Origin: Anthostomella pinea
Taxonomy: Eukaryota > Ascomycota > Sordariomycetes > Xylariales > Xylariaceae
Length of the DNA stretch: 64,000 nucleotides
Direction: 5' to 3'
Assembly: GCA_963556695.1 (NCBI GenBank)
Contig: CAUWAG010000007.1
Coordinates: 1,736,001-1,800,000 of the forward strand
In this document: positions 35,404 through 46,153 of the stretch, one piece after another
Layout of the letters: the number at the start of each line of letters is the position of its first letter
How positions within the stretch are numbered: position 1 is the stretch's first letter
The notes under the pieces: model-generated
Told to the model about the DNA's origin: nothing
Databases searched by the model: none
The model's input: the letters and a program-made list of their open reading frames with translations, nothing else
Position numbers and translations under genes: made by a program

Positions 35404-36304
35404 ATGACCAGCCCAGTACTTGCTCGTCCAAAGGAGATAGCCGCACAGCGAGTCCTTGTGGTCGGCCCAACTGGAGCGGGCAAGTCATCGTTCATCTCAG
35501 CAGCCGTGGGCCGCGATATTGGAATCGGCCACGGCGGAGAATCCTGTAAGATGTGCTCCATGATGATGTCACTACCACCGTCGTGCTGACCCTTCTTCAG
35601 GCACGGAGAGTTGCGGACGTTATAGAGTTCGTGCGGGCGACGCGGACTTCGAGCTGATTGATACTCCAGGATTCGACGACCAATCTCGCGATGATTTCAG
35701 CATCTTGGAGAACATCAAAGAATACCTCGACGGCGTCGTGGGAATAGTCTACTGCCATCGCATCACCGACACCCGTATGATCGGGAATGTCAGACTCAAC
35801 CTCGATATCATCAAGGCGGTAGTCGGGAGGGCTTTCTGCAGTCGAGTCGTCATATGCAGCACCATGTGGGACACTCTGTCAACTCAAGCGATCACGGCGA
35901 AGCAAGGGCAGTTTCGGGAGCGAATGGAAGGGCTTCTGGACTCGGTCTTTGGGAGTATGATGGAAAGAGGTGCCCATTACAAGGAGTTCCGGCCAAGCGA
36001 TAAGGATACTTGCACGAACATATTGGACATCTTCACCTCTCAGCGATGTGCCCCACGCCTGGCATTAGCAGAGCAGCTCTCGGAGAAGTTTCACATGCGC
36101 GAGACTAAACCGGGCGTTGTGATCTTGGATGAGAGGAAGAAGCGAGACAAGGACAGAAAGGCCCAAGCACAGGGTTTGGGTGACGGGGGAAGTTCGCTGG
36201 GGCTGCAGGTGTCTTCGCCTAGGGAGAGGACCATGAGGGGGAAACGGCGTCACGCGGACGGCTCCAAGAAAAGCACGGCGTTGTTGTCCCATTGGGGCCT
36301 GTAA
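35404..36304 (+). CDS. AIG1-like P-loop GTPase B, intact
   Basis: Paralogue of GTPase A. Exons 35404-35545 and 35601-36304 give 281 aa with no break. P-loop GPTGAGKSS, GESC followed by TESCGRYRV, the G3 motif LIDTPGFDD, GIVYCHRITDTRM, and VVICSTMWDTL in the position of the guanine-specificity loop. A classic NKxD is not present, as in GTPase A. The single intron interrupts the same Cys codon in the same phase as intron 1 of GTPase A, showing common descent. The C-terminal 60 residues are basic and low-complexity (DERKKRDKDRKAQ) and lack the hydrophobic tail of A, so A may be membrane-anchored and B soluble (inference). Confidence 0.82.
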
Positions 36305-37141
36305 GTTTGTCAGCCTTGGCTACGAGCGAAAGGACGTTACGGTATAATGCATGAGTGTTTCTTATTGTTGTGGTATGAGAAATAGAGTTCGATTGAACTC
36401 GCGGTGGCTTGCGATGTAGCTACTTGATTGAACTGGCCACTTTTTACATTAGATGCCCCCCCCTCGAGGCACCCCTGTCTTACTCATAGCGAGTTCCACT
36501 CGTCGCTGTCGTCAATTAGCAAGGCCATTGGACTGATAGCTCGTGGCCTATATACGTCCCCGAGTCTTGTACCAGGTGCTGACTGTCAATGTTTAAAATT
36601 TGTGAGGCGGATAAAGCCTAAAGTCGAAGCCATTATACTGAAACATATGCACTTAGGTAAGTCGGTAGACACCGACAAAGCGACCGAGTACACTAAGTCT
36701 GATCTATTAACAGCTTCCAACCAAAGGAACTTGGGCTGCGTGGACCAGAGGGAGTCTGTGCCTCGACCGGCGCCATGGGGCTGGCCCTCCACCATAGCCA
36801 TGGCAGTCCAGCTCTTTATCTTCCTTGCGATGATCCGGCTGGTGCAGAAAGTCAACTATGTCATCTCCAAGCGCTACCATACGAGTGTTGCAGAGCCTTC
36901 TTTCACCAATTCCTTAGTGGAACTCTTCTCACTCAAATCTGTAACTAAATATTCAAGTTAGGTCCCAAGGATAAGCAGTGCCCGAACACAGTACGAACGT
37001 AGATGATGGGTAGGCTGTCCCTGCTTTGCCGACTGGTCAGTAATAATCGGCTGCTCTGAAATGACCAACAAATGACCGCACATGCTAGAAAGCAGAACAA
37101 CAAAGCACATAACCAGCTACGTCGTCCCATCCCGAGCAGAC
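36305..37141. other. Intergenic with unrecognised open frame
   Basis: A frame at 36428-36961 (+) encodes one hydrophobic segment (TIAMAVQLFIFLAMIRLV) but matches nothing I know, and its codon use is unremarkable. Left unassigned. Confidence 0.35.
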
Positions 37142-38291
37142 TCAATAGCCGAACTCACCACCACCATCCAGCGCCTTCCAGAACCGCCCATTAAAAGGCC
37201 CGTCCAACTCAAGTCTCAATAAAGAATCCGCCCTCAGATACTTATCCCTCAAATCCCTCCAGCCCGACTTGGGAATCGCAATATTAAACTCTATCCCCGG
37301 GCCCATTGCGCGCAGCATGTCCTCGACCGGGCCCAGAACGAAGGTCTCCGCAGCCCTGAGCTCGAAGTCGTCCGCGGGCCGTGGGGAGTACGGCGATATC
37401 CAACCGTACAGCAGGATGTGGAGACTGCGGAGGTTCGGGAAGGCCTGCAGCACCATCCTACATAGCGCGTGCAGGGGCGTGTCTGGGTCAGCCTTGGGTT
37501 CGAGCCAGGAGGCCTGCCGGCTTCGATCGAGCGGCAGGTCTACCCCAGGGACGTCCCATTCCAGGATCACGGCCCTCATGTCTCGGAGGCGCTGCGGGAG
37601 CAGCAGACGAGGCAGGTTCCGCAGCTGTGCCCGCACGAGATGTGGAAGGTGTTGGCCGCGTACAGGACATCGACACCCTCGACATATCTACGCAACGGGC
37701 GGATCAGTACGGGAAATAAAAAGGGAATTTTAGGAGTGCGACTCACGCCTGCCGACAGCTCCGCAGCCAACCCAAAGCGCCGACGAAGCACTTGCCCGGC
37801 CCCTCGCCCTCCCACGCCTCGCACGCGCACAGCAGCCCCTGCAGACACCGGTCACCGCCGACGTGGATCCTGCGCGAGAAGGTCCGCTCGACCTCCTCGT
37901 CCGTCCACTCGGCGCGGCGATGGCACACGCAGCTGAACCAGCGCCAGCAGCGCGGAGAAGCCCGCGGAAAGGTGGCGCGCTCGGCGCCAAGACCGCAATG
38001 CGTTTGCGTGGGTGCCTCGGGAGAAGGCCTGTGTGCGCGCACCTGAGCGGACAGACTCAGGTGCAGCGTGCGGTTGCCGAAGGCCTCGGTGAGGATCTGT
38101 CGGCGGATCTCAAAGGGGAGGGTCCCGAAGGCGCCGTAGCTTTCGGGAGCGGGGATAAGGTCCTCGCGGGAGGGCGACGGCGTCAATGTGGCGGGACGGT
38201 CGGCTGGGAGGAACGGCACCATGTTGTGTGGAGTTTGCGAAGTCTTTCTTGAGTCCCGTTTCTCCCGCAGCCATCTCTTGAAACTCGGCAT
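37142..38291 (-). CDS. DUF7730-like fungal protein, one-base frameshift
   Basis: Fungal protein of the type that opens with an F-box-like helix and a strand-rich domain; function unknown. Exons 38291-37747 and 37687-37142. The motif FGTLPFEIRRQILTEAFG is followed by the expected LHLSL, then DVLYAANTFHI and LPRLLLPQRLRDMRAVILEW. The exons sum to one base short of whole codons. The change of frame falls at about 37642, between NTFHI and LVRAQLRNLP. About 363 aa if corrected. Cys residues near the middle (WFSCVCHRRAEW) fit the family pattern. Family assignment is by motif memory only. Confidence 0.6.
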
Positions 38292-38649
38292 TGATTCGTC
38301 TCGGATGCTGGTTGAGGAGAGCACCGGGGTTTGTGGTGGAAGGCTTGGAGGGAAGCTTCTCGCGATTCAGTTTTGTGCTGCGCCGTTATGAGCCCCATTG
38401 TAACAACGCACCTATCGGTAGATGCCGCCGCGCCCGAAAACACCATGATCCTCACCATATTGAAAGGCGCATTAAGCATTGGAATCACCATCAATAACTA
38501 TAGAGTCTCTTACTCTCAAATTTCCATTCCTTTTTTGCTTGCGAAGCAGATATCCTGCTAGGACTGCCGTAAGTGATGGTATAATACAGTCTACATGCTG
38601 TCCTCATCTATCACCAACGCCCTTCCGATGCAGTTGAAACCTACCCGAT
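38292..38649. other. Intergenic
   Basis: Short interval upstream of the DUF7730-like gene and downstream of the quinone oxidoreductase. Nothing else seen. Confidence 0.4.
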
Positions 38650-40230
38650 TTAAGCTTGGGATGGTACAGTCTCCGGTCTGAAGAAGCCACTTGGTCCATA
38701 CCATGTACCATTCAGGAAGTGGTTCCAGTAAACGTATGGCTGCAATATTGTCAGTTAACTCGACGAATGACACAAGGAGCAGATCACTCACGAAGACATT
38801 GTTCTTCAGGTGATAGAACGACCGTCTGGGAGTCTCTTGACCTCCGAGGATACCCGCGAAGGTCTCCTTGGGCACGCCGCCGTACTTGAACTCACACAGC
38901 ATCAGCTCGTTGTGGCCAGTCAGTAGCGGACAGCTTGCGTAACCGTCATAAGCAGCCTTCAGATCCTTGCCATTCATGGCTGCCAAGAGGTTATCGACCA
39001 AGACTGGGGTCTGCGACGTGATAGCGGCCGCGGTCTTGCTGTTGGGAAGGCTAGACGCGTCGCCGATGGAGAAGACGTTCTTGTACTTGTTGTGGCGGGT
39101 AGTCGACTTGTCGACGTCGACCCAGCCTGCTGCATCGGCTACGCGTTGCAGAGTGTCAGCTTATGTCAAGCAGGGCTCACTTGTACAAATGGATGACGGG
39201 AAAGGGGCTCAACCTACCAAGCTTGGATTTGGCGACCCAGTCCCAGGGCTTTTGGGGCGGCACGACGTGTAAGAAACTAAACTCCTTCTGCACTTCACCA
39301 CCTCCGGCCAAGTTCTTGAAGGTGGCCACCTTCTTCTTGGCATCTACTCCAACGAGGTTGTGCTGGAACAGACCCTCGACGTTACGTTCTCTGCGCAGCT
39401 TGTCAAGTGCCTGGGAGTACTTGGGCACAGCGAACATAGCTACATTAAAGTCAGCCAACGAGGTCATCCAACAGAAATTCAGGTCAACTTGCCAGGAGCC
39501 CCAGTCGCGAAAGAGATATCGATGTTGTCTCTGACACCATCCCGCTTCCACTGCGAAAGAGCCATCCACATGATCTTCTGGGGAGCGCCGGCACACTTGA
39601 TGATACCGGCGGGCTGGGTGAAGACCGCAGGCCCCTTCTTGAAAGCCTGCACGTTCTTCCACACCTGCTCGACGGTCTTCTCCGAGTAGATGGATGAGAC
39701 CTGGCTACCAGGGTCTTGCAGAGCCTCCTCGAGGCCAGAGATACCAGCAAAGTTGGTCTCGAGGCCAGGGGCGACGATCAGGTAGTCGTACGACACATCG
39801 ACTCCTTCGGATGTCTTGATGGCGTTGTTCTCTGGATCGAACGTAGACACTCGGAGAGGGTAGTGCTTCACGCCTTCCGGGATGACGGAGCGCATCGATC
39901 TTTGCATGTCCTCGATGGGCCTCAGGCCTGAACCCACGAGCGTCCATCCGGGCTGTCACATATCAGAGGTCGGTTCCAGTACACATATAACCATCGCAAA
40001 ACAAGGCTCACCTGGTAGTGATGCGTTTTCGCAGGGTCCAGGATGGCGATATCCTTCTTTTCAAACTCAGGGGTACGCTGCAGCTGGGCCGCCACTGTAA
40101 CGCCAGCAGTGCCTCCACCGACGATGACCACACGGTGATGCGCCATCGCTGGTATCGAGGTGGCATATGTCCTCGCCAGCACCCTGCCTGGTGCTGTAGC
40201 GAGTGGACGAAAGACAGCAATGCCTGCCAT
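38650..40230 (-). CDS. Mitochondrial sulfide:quinone oxidoreductase (Hmt2/SQOR-like)
   Basis: Flavoprotein that oxidises hydrogen sulfide and passes electrons to ubiquinone at the inner mitochondrial membrane. Exons 40230-40012, 39952-39493, 39439-39218, 39138-38792 and 38739-38650 give 445 aa in one frame. The N-terminus (MAGIAVFRPLATAPGRVLARTYAT) is Arg-rich with no acids, a good mitochondrial presequence. FAD motif VVIVGGGTAGVTVAAQL; second motif VFSIGDASSLPNSKTAAA. Redox Cys candidates lie in AGIIKCAGAPQK and YASCPLLTGHNELMLCEFKYGG, the latter a family hallmark. Intron 2 uses a GC donor (GCAAGT). The intact frame contrasts with its damaged neighbours and suggests retained function. Confidence 0.92.
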
Positions 40231-40646
40231 GGTGTAGTAGCAAGCCGAAGCGTATCTGATTGGGCAGCGCGAGTAGAGTCTGTCTTGCCGCAGAGGGTGC
40301 TGATAGCTCCAGAGTAGCGGAAAGAACTGCAGTCACGTGCAATCACGCCATATGCATTTAGTGGGACTTGCTCCCTTCGACTTGTCGGTGGTCTGTGCAC
40401 CTGTCTGAAGGCCCCCTTTTCACAATCACCGCGCCTCCACCACCAATCCAACAAGCCATCATGGGCCGAATCAAGTCTGATGATATGGAAACATGCTTGC
40501 TCAACAGTCTATCGGAAGCTGGAGTGTTCAGGGTGACTCTCGAGTCGCCTTCAGCGGTGAACCAGAACCTCCAATTTCCAATCTCAAGTTATCACCGTCA
40601 CGAGCTCGGCGCTCACTGCTGACATCGTCATCTCCTGTAACAATAT
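40231..40646. other. Intergenic upstream of the quinone oxidoreductase
   Basis: Expected promoter of the sulfide:quinone oxidoreductase. No gene seen. Confidence 0.4.
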
Positions 40647-41258
40647 CTACTGGATGCTAACATGTTTGCCCGGGCTGTCTGCGATATGCCGCGACAAGAG
40701 AGATCCAACGCCGACTCTCTTGTAGACCCCATTACACCGTCCAAGACAGAGCGGGGCTATGACCAGTACATGAACCTTTCGTCCTTCTTTTCCACCGGCC
40801 TTGTTCTGTCCGAGGACAACACAGCGTAAAGAGCTCAGATCATCAATAGTGACCTCATCAAGGCTAATCCGCTTCAGGATTTCGACAGTGCCAGCGCCCA
40901 TGTTGATATCCCGCGCAAGAGCCTGGATCTCTGGTATCGACTTTGCCGAGTCCCCTTTCTCCGGGGTGCGACTTGGATCGGTTCTGAAGTTGATTTTGAT
41001 ATTGTCGCTGCACCAATCAACGCCCCTGAACGTTGCGTCGATGTCATCCACGTAGGTGATGCCTCCGCTGTAAGCCATCCACGACCAGGACGGGACCCTG
41101 CGATCCTCCGGGTAATCGATGGGTCTCAATTTGGCGCTACCATCCCGCTTCCACAACAAGCTTCGCTGGAGGTAGCGTTCCAAAATGCCGTACTCGCCTT
41201 TCGTGTCAAAGGCTCGGGCCCGTCGCCGTTCCAGGCCCAAATCCATCCAGCACATCAC
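40647..41258 (-). pseudogene. HET-type incompatibility protein, C-terminal fragment
   Basis: A 203-codon open frame whose centre reads GILERYLQRSLLWKR, then RRVPSWSWMAYSGGITYVD, a very characteristic block found C-terminal to the HET domain of fungal heterokaryon-incompatibility proteins. The HET domain itself, expected upstream on this strand (right of 41258), is absent: a kinase fragment on the opposite strand begins within 70 bp. The frame may still be transcribed, but the signalling domain is gone. I read it as a truncated remnant created by rearrangement. Confidence 0.65.
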
Positions 41259-41323
41259 AACTTCATGTCATCTGTACGCAATCCTTCAAGCCGTCAACCA
41301 CACATCATACTGACATTGAATAG

Positions 41324-43317
41324 AAAGGCGTCGACAAGAATCCCTACTTCGCAGTAAAGGAAATCCCATCTGATGGATATCAGGGATACAAGGATGAGGT
41401 TAGGGTATTAGAGCGTTTCAGCGGATCCATGAAAGGCCATCTGTCAAACAGAGCATGCGGGCTTTTAGATGGGTGAAAACATATATTCTGGTGTAATCAG
41501 CCTTGTTGCTGTGTCTGTGTGAAAATCCTGCTGTGGGCTAAGTGGCCTAAAAATGCCCTATTGGCCTTGTTGGTGCACTGCCACCTCCTTGAACGCCACG
41601 GTGGCTTGCGTGCCATTCAACACCATCCTCACCTCATCCGTCTTCTCATGACCTTTCAGCATGGCAACAAATACTACTTGGTGTTCCCGCTAGCCCGTTC
41701 GAACCTAGAGGACCTTTGGGAGCAGAATCCAATGTCTCCAACTTCACTGCAGCATATCCGCTGGGTGTTTGATCAGTGTCTGGGTATGGACGATGGGCTC
41801 AAAAAGATCCACAGGCGTACTTCATGGTTCAAAGACCGGAATTTGGACCACACCAAACCTATGGGACGTCACGGGGATATCAAACCCCAGAACATCCTGT
41901 GCTTCGATACGCTCAAAAAGAACTATTATCGTCTTGTCATCTCCGACTTCGGCTTGAATCGTTTCCACTCTTCCAAGTCAGTTTCAATTGTGGCCACCGA
42001 GAAAGTCGGCAGTCTGTCTTTCACGTACAGGCCACCTGGATTCGGCATGGGGTCACACATATCTCAAGCGTACGACATGTGGAGCTTGGGCTGTCTCTAC
42101 CTTGAGTCGTCTCCTGGCTTCCTCTCGGATACTACGAAACTCGGGAGATATTCAGCAAAGCTAGGACGGAAGATGACAACTCAAGCGAAGAAAAGTTTTT
42201 CAATATCTACAACGGCAAACCGATCGTTAAGAACTCAGTGAAGCTGGTGAGTGTCCGGTTACCCTGTATCAATAGCTTACATGATACTGACGAACGCAGT
42301 GGATCTCCAAGCTTCGAAGACTTGACACATGTGCCCCATGCATCCAAGACTTCCTCGATCTCATCGAAGGGCACTTGATAGATCCCAACAAGCAAACTCG
42401 TTTAAAGATTGAGCATTTCCACCCAGATTTAGAGAAAACAGTGAAAAAGTGTTCGGACGATACCACGTACTGTGTGAGGGGCAGCCTGAGTCTGGCGCCT
42501 GATGATGTACAAGATACTCGTAGTATAGTTGGACAGCTGAACGTACGTCAATATCCACATGATGCTACTGAATAATTGCTAACGAAAACAGAGAACCACG
42601 GACAAGCCCATCGATACAAACAGCGACGATTCTGCCAGGCTTATTAGGAAGATCCTTGAGCAAACGGATCAGATAAGGGCAGCAAACAGCGGGACACCAA
42701 TCCAGGTGATGAGCAAGCTGGTTCAGCAAACAACGGAATCACCAGAAGCCAGAAGACAATCGACAGCCTCGACTGTGCCCTTCAATGTTGCGGATGGAGA
42801 TGATTACATACTAGCACGTGGTAGTGGGGAAGATCATCTTGGACCTTACCCAACACCTCGAACGCCGGCGTTGCCAACGCTCACGAGAAAAGAAGGCGGA
42901 AGTATGTTCCATCCATCCCAGCTGACGATGGGCGAGTCCATGTCATCGCAGTTCACCAATCTCCAGACGACTAGGAGAACCAGCTTGGATCTTTCCAGGG
43001 TGCTACAAGGTGTACCGGCACTAGAGCCGGTCACCGGACTAGCCGACGTTTCTGCACGGTTGAAGGCAGAGCACGATACACAGTCCACGGCTTTACGACG
43101 TCAGCAGTCTAAACGCTCAAGTCAACACACAACCCAACCGGGGGAGGACCGTCAACTACCCGACCACTCGGACCAGAAAGATGAGGCCTCGACTGCAGGT
43201 GGACCCAAAGCAAGTAGCTTAAATTTAAATGCTAGTTTTGCTTTACATGGCAGAAGAGGCAAGCGAGCTCTCACGAAACGTTGCTGGGGCAGGTTCAAAC
43301 GCGCAGTGGTCGCTTAA
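41324..43317 (+). pseudogene. Fungal Ser/Thr kinase-like gene, truncated and frameshifted
   Basis: Protein kinase of the lineage-expanded fungal type often near HET genes. A splice acceptor (TGAATAG) at 41323 precedes KGVDKNPYFAVKEI (VAIK-type Lys) and YKDEVRVLERFSG (helix C Glu). A stretch of about 200 bp with one in-frame TGA (at about 41475) then interrupts before HPHLIRLLMTF. Catalytic parts follow: RHGDIKPQNILCF (HGD in place of HRD), VISDFGLNRF, YRPPGFGM and YDMWSLGCLYLE. At about 42110 one T seems lost, and the expected VVSWLPLGYYETREIF lies in another frame. Further exons: to 42246, 42300-42542 and 42592-43317, the last a Ser/Thr-rich low-complexity tail. The N-terminal domain is absent: the sequence to the left is the HET fragment. 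Confidence 0.7.
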
Positions 43318-45114
43318 GGTACTTACGGAAGACATTCTAGCTTCATGAGCTCTCAAGTCCCTGGCAACGGGAAACATAGCATATGCTTCGCTGTACATAT
43401 CATCTTCACCGCATAGTGAGTCTGTATATAATCTCACGACCACTCCGTTGGTGTTCCGCCTTGTGATAACTTCTGAAGTGAGTGCCAAGCAATCTCTACG
43501 TGTCAATGATCTAGCAGGCTCCTTTGGATGTCATTGCTTTCGTCGTGGATTCCACGCATCTATATGTCATGCACTTCTGTTTCCCCTATAAACCCTGAAA
43601 TGTGGCGGAATAGGATCTCCACAACCGAATAGGGGCTCCGTAGCTGAATAGGGAGTTCACCTCCGGCCAACAGCCAGATTCCCAGATCCCCAGATCGTCG
43701 CATATAAGGATACCATGGCATCCAGGTGGCCAGACCACAACGTAGTCCGATACAGCAACATCTTATTCGTTTCAATTCCGATCCACGCACAGCATCCGCA
43801 CCGGTAAGTGCGACATAGAGACATCAACGCACATCATAACGAGCACTGCTTATCTCGACCATTCTTCTGTTGCACAGCAAGAAAGCCAAAAGGTTGCATA
43901 TCTGCTGTATGGGTGTTGTTGTTGAGGTCTGGAGGTGGTGCGCAGCTGCAGTGGATGTGGGCAATATGCCAACCCAAGTGGGTCACGTGATCACGCAACA
44001 TTTTCATACTATGTACGCTTTCCATTGAACCATACTAGGGGCCCTCCAGGTAGAGAGCCTCTCAATTGAGGATGGGTACGGCTATGACTCAACAGGTATC
44101 TGTCAGGAAGCGTTACTCGCAACTTTCCCCCTTGTAAGCGCCACAAGACGAACCCCAAGTCAAACATGGGTTGGCAAGGGCCGATACTCTTGCAACAGTG
44201 CTTCTCAAATCAGTGACTTGTTCCAATCTAAGGGGGTACCACTTTGCACCGAGCTCCAGCGACAGTCTCCAGAGCGTCCAAGGTGCAAGTTTGTGCAAGG
44301 TATTTTACACCTCAGCTCCTGCATCCCATAACTGAGACTTGCAGACACCCGCAATATCCGTACTGACAATGTGATAGCCTTACTGACAGTATGATACCAT
44401 TAGGTATGCTGAGCTGTGGCGTTGTCGCCTGGAAATAGGTAAGTAGAGAACCGCAGTCATCTAGGGCGGCGGCATGACTCACCGGTATAGCCACCTATAA
44501 TGACATCACGAGACCGCGGTCGATCTCGGGGGTACAATTGTGCCAGGGGATAATTCTGCGACAGAGTCTCCCGGTTTCCCAAGCTGTCCTCGTTCCCTCT
44601 GTTCGTTGCCAAATACAGGTAGGTCAAGCTCCAGGAAGCTTCTGCTCCTTCCTCATCTCCTCGGAAAGACTCAAGGCCTCCACATATTCGTCTCTCCCCA
44701 GAGTCGCTATCTTCAACTGCTGCTGGAGTTGCTTACACTCTAGCGTTTTTGACCTGAGCATGGCTATGAGTTGTTCCCGGCTCAGAATGTTTTGTTTGTT
44801 TTGTTTGTTTGTTTTGTATTTAACGTGGGGGGTAGCTCCTCAGTAGTGCAAACCACGCCTCCCAGAGCCATTGCATCGCAAGGTTGTAGAGGTGTCAAAT
44901 TAGATACATTCAGATCCGCGCACGAGCCTATCCTCGCTGTAGCGGTACCAATCTGGAGTGTTCAGATGGTTTTAGTCAATACCCAAGCACGATTCCGTCA
45001 GAAAAACCTCCTATCTAGCGACAAAGCGACCCAGTGAACCTCAGTTCTCTGGTGTACATATCGTTCCAGTAGCCGTTCGATATATGTCGCATTGGTGGGT
45101 GAAGTAGGTGTTTG
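43318..45114. other. Intergenic, 1.8 kb
   Basis: No gene recognised. A TTTG-type microsatellite lies at 44789-44818. Confidence 0.45.
44789..44818. repeat. TTTG microsatellite
   Basis: About seven imperfect TTTG units. Confidence 0.8.
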
Positions 45115-46153
45115 TTATCTGCTGGCGAGGGAAACCACAAGGGGGAAAACCTCGCAGGAGTGGGTATTGTGGAGACAAGCTGCTTGGCTATCGGGCTCTG
45201 CGATAAAATGGGGCCTCTCCACTGTCGTGTGCTGGTTATCGACTCGCACAAGCCGGGTCAGAAAGGGGGCCATAGCAGGATTCGAACCCACTTGTTCTCG
45301 TCGCCCACCGCACAAACGAGAACACAACCAGGCGCATTTGACCATTGCGCCATACGGCCGTTCCCGGCTCAGAAACTCCAAGCTTCCGGTAATGTCGGTT
45401 GGTCGTCGCATTGAGGTTGAAGGGAGAGCCTGGCGGATCTTAGCCGCCGGTTGCCGTGCGGGTGCCTGCGCGACACCCGTACTGGGCACCTGAGGGGGAT
45501 GTGCTCGGCCGCCGGGCTGAGCAGCTGACGGAGTGCGGTTGGTGTGAATGTCGATCTTAGGCGCCGGTTTCCGTGCCTGCGCGACACCCGTGCTGGGCGC
45601 CTGAGTGGGATGTGCTCGGCCGACGCCGACGGGCTGAGCTGGAATGATGATCTGATGTGTGGTTCGCATATGCTCCCTGTACTTGTCGAATCGGCCAAAG
45701 CCCTTGCTCTTCCGGAAACATCTCGGCTGTTTGCAGTAATACTGGTGACCTAACTGATGTACTGTATTCCTATGTCTGCTCACGAGGTCTATGCGGCTGA
45801 GGATCTTGCCGCACTCCGGACAGGAGAAGCCTCCGGATGTATTGGTTGTCGGGCTGCGGAACAGTCAGAGCACGCACGGTACGTGAGGTTGGAGTCAATT
45901 GGTCTGGCACTCACCTCGAGTCGTCCTGTTCAGCGTGGGAAGGTGACGCCGTGGTACCATTTGTCTGGGCGACTGTGGCGAACATGGCTTCCGTCCGATC
46001 ATGGCTCGTATCTAGGCCACAGAGTTGCTGTTCTATCAGCTGATCGGTGTTGGTCGATTCGGTATCAGTTCCTTTCCGGTGGGTTAGGTCCAGCCACATG
46101 TGATGAAAAGGTGAGGGATTAACTGACGAGGTCTGACATTTTCCAACATCCAA
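45115..46153 (-). CDS. C2H2 zinc-finger protein, hypothetical
   Basis: Exons 46153-45915 and 45853-45115 join in frame to 325 aa. The second exon begins inside a C2H2 finger (FSCPECGKILSRIDLVSRHRNTVH) followed by a second, atypical one (YYCKQPRCFRKSKGFGRFDKYREHMRTTH). These two fingers support reality and splicing. After the fingers comes a Pro/Ala-rich region with an internal repeat: GRAHPTQAPSTGVAQAR and GRAHPPQVPSTGVAQAP. The C-terminal part of the frame reads through a tRNA-like sequence (45268-45359), so the true 3' end may lie earlier or be spliced. The start is uncertain. DNA binding is inferred from the fingers; no partner known. Confidence 0.5.
45268..45359 (-). other. tRNA-like sequence with abnormal anticodon region
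   Basis: On the minus strand, GGCCGTA at the 5' end pairs over 7 bp with TATGGCC at the 3' end. A D-arm follows (GCGC, loop AATGGTCAAAT, GCGC). A T-arm with the B-box loop TTCGAAT sits at the right distance from the 3' end. Between them, about 39 nt replace the usual 21-22 and fold into a strong GTTCTCG/CGAGAAC hairpin that does not form a normal anticodon stem. It could be an intron-bearing, pseudo- or SINE-derived tRNA; I cannot assign an isotype. Confidence 0.45.

Noticed and set aside
36428..36961. Single-helix hypothetical protein
   Set aside because: Only one hydrophobic segment and no conserved motif; cannot be told from chance.
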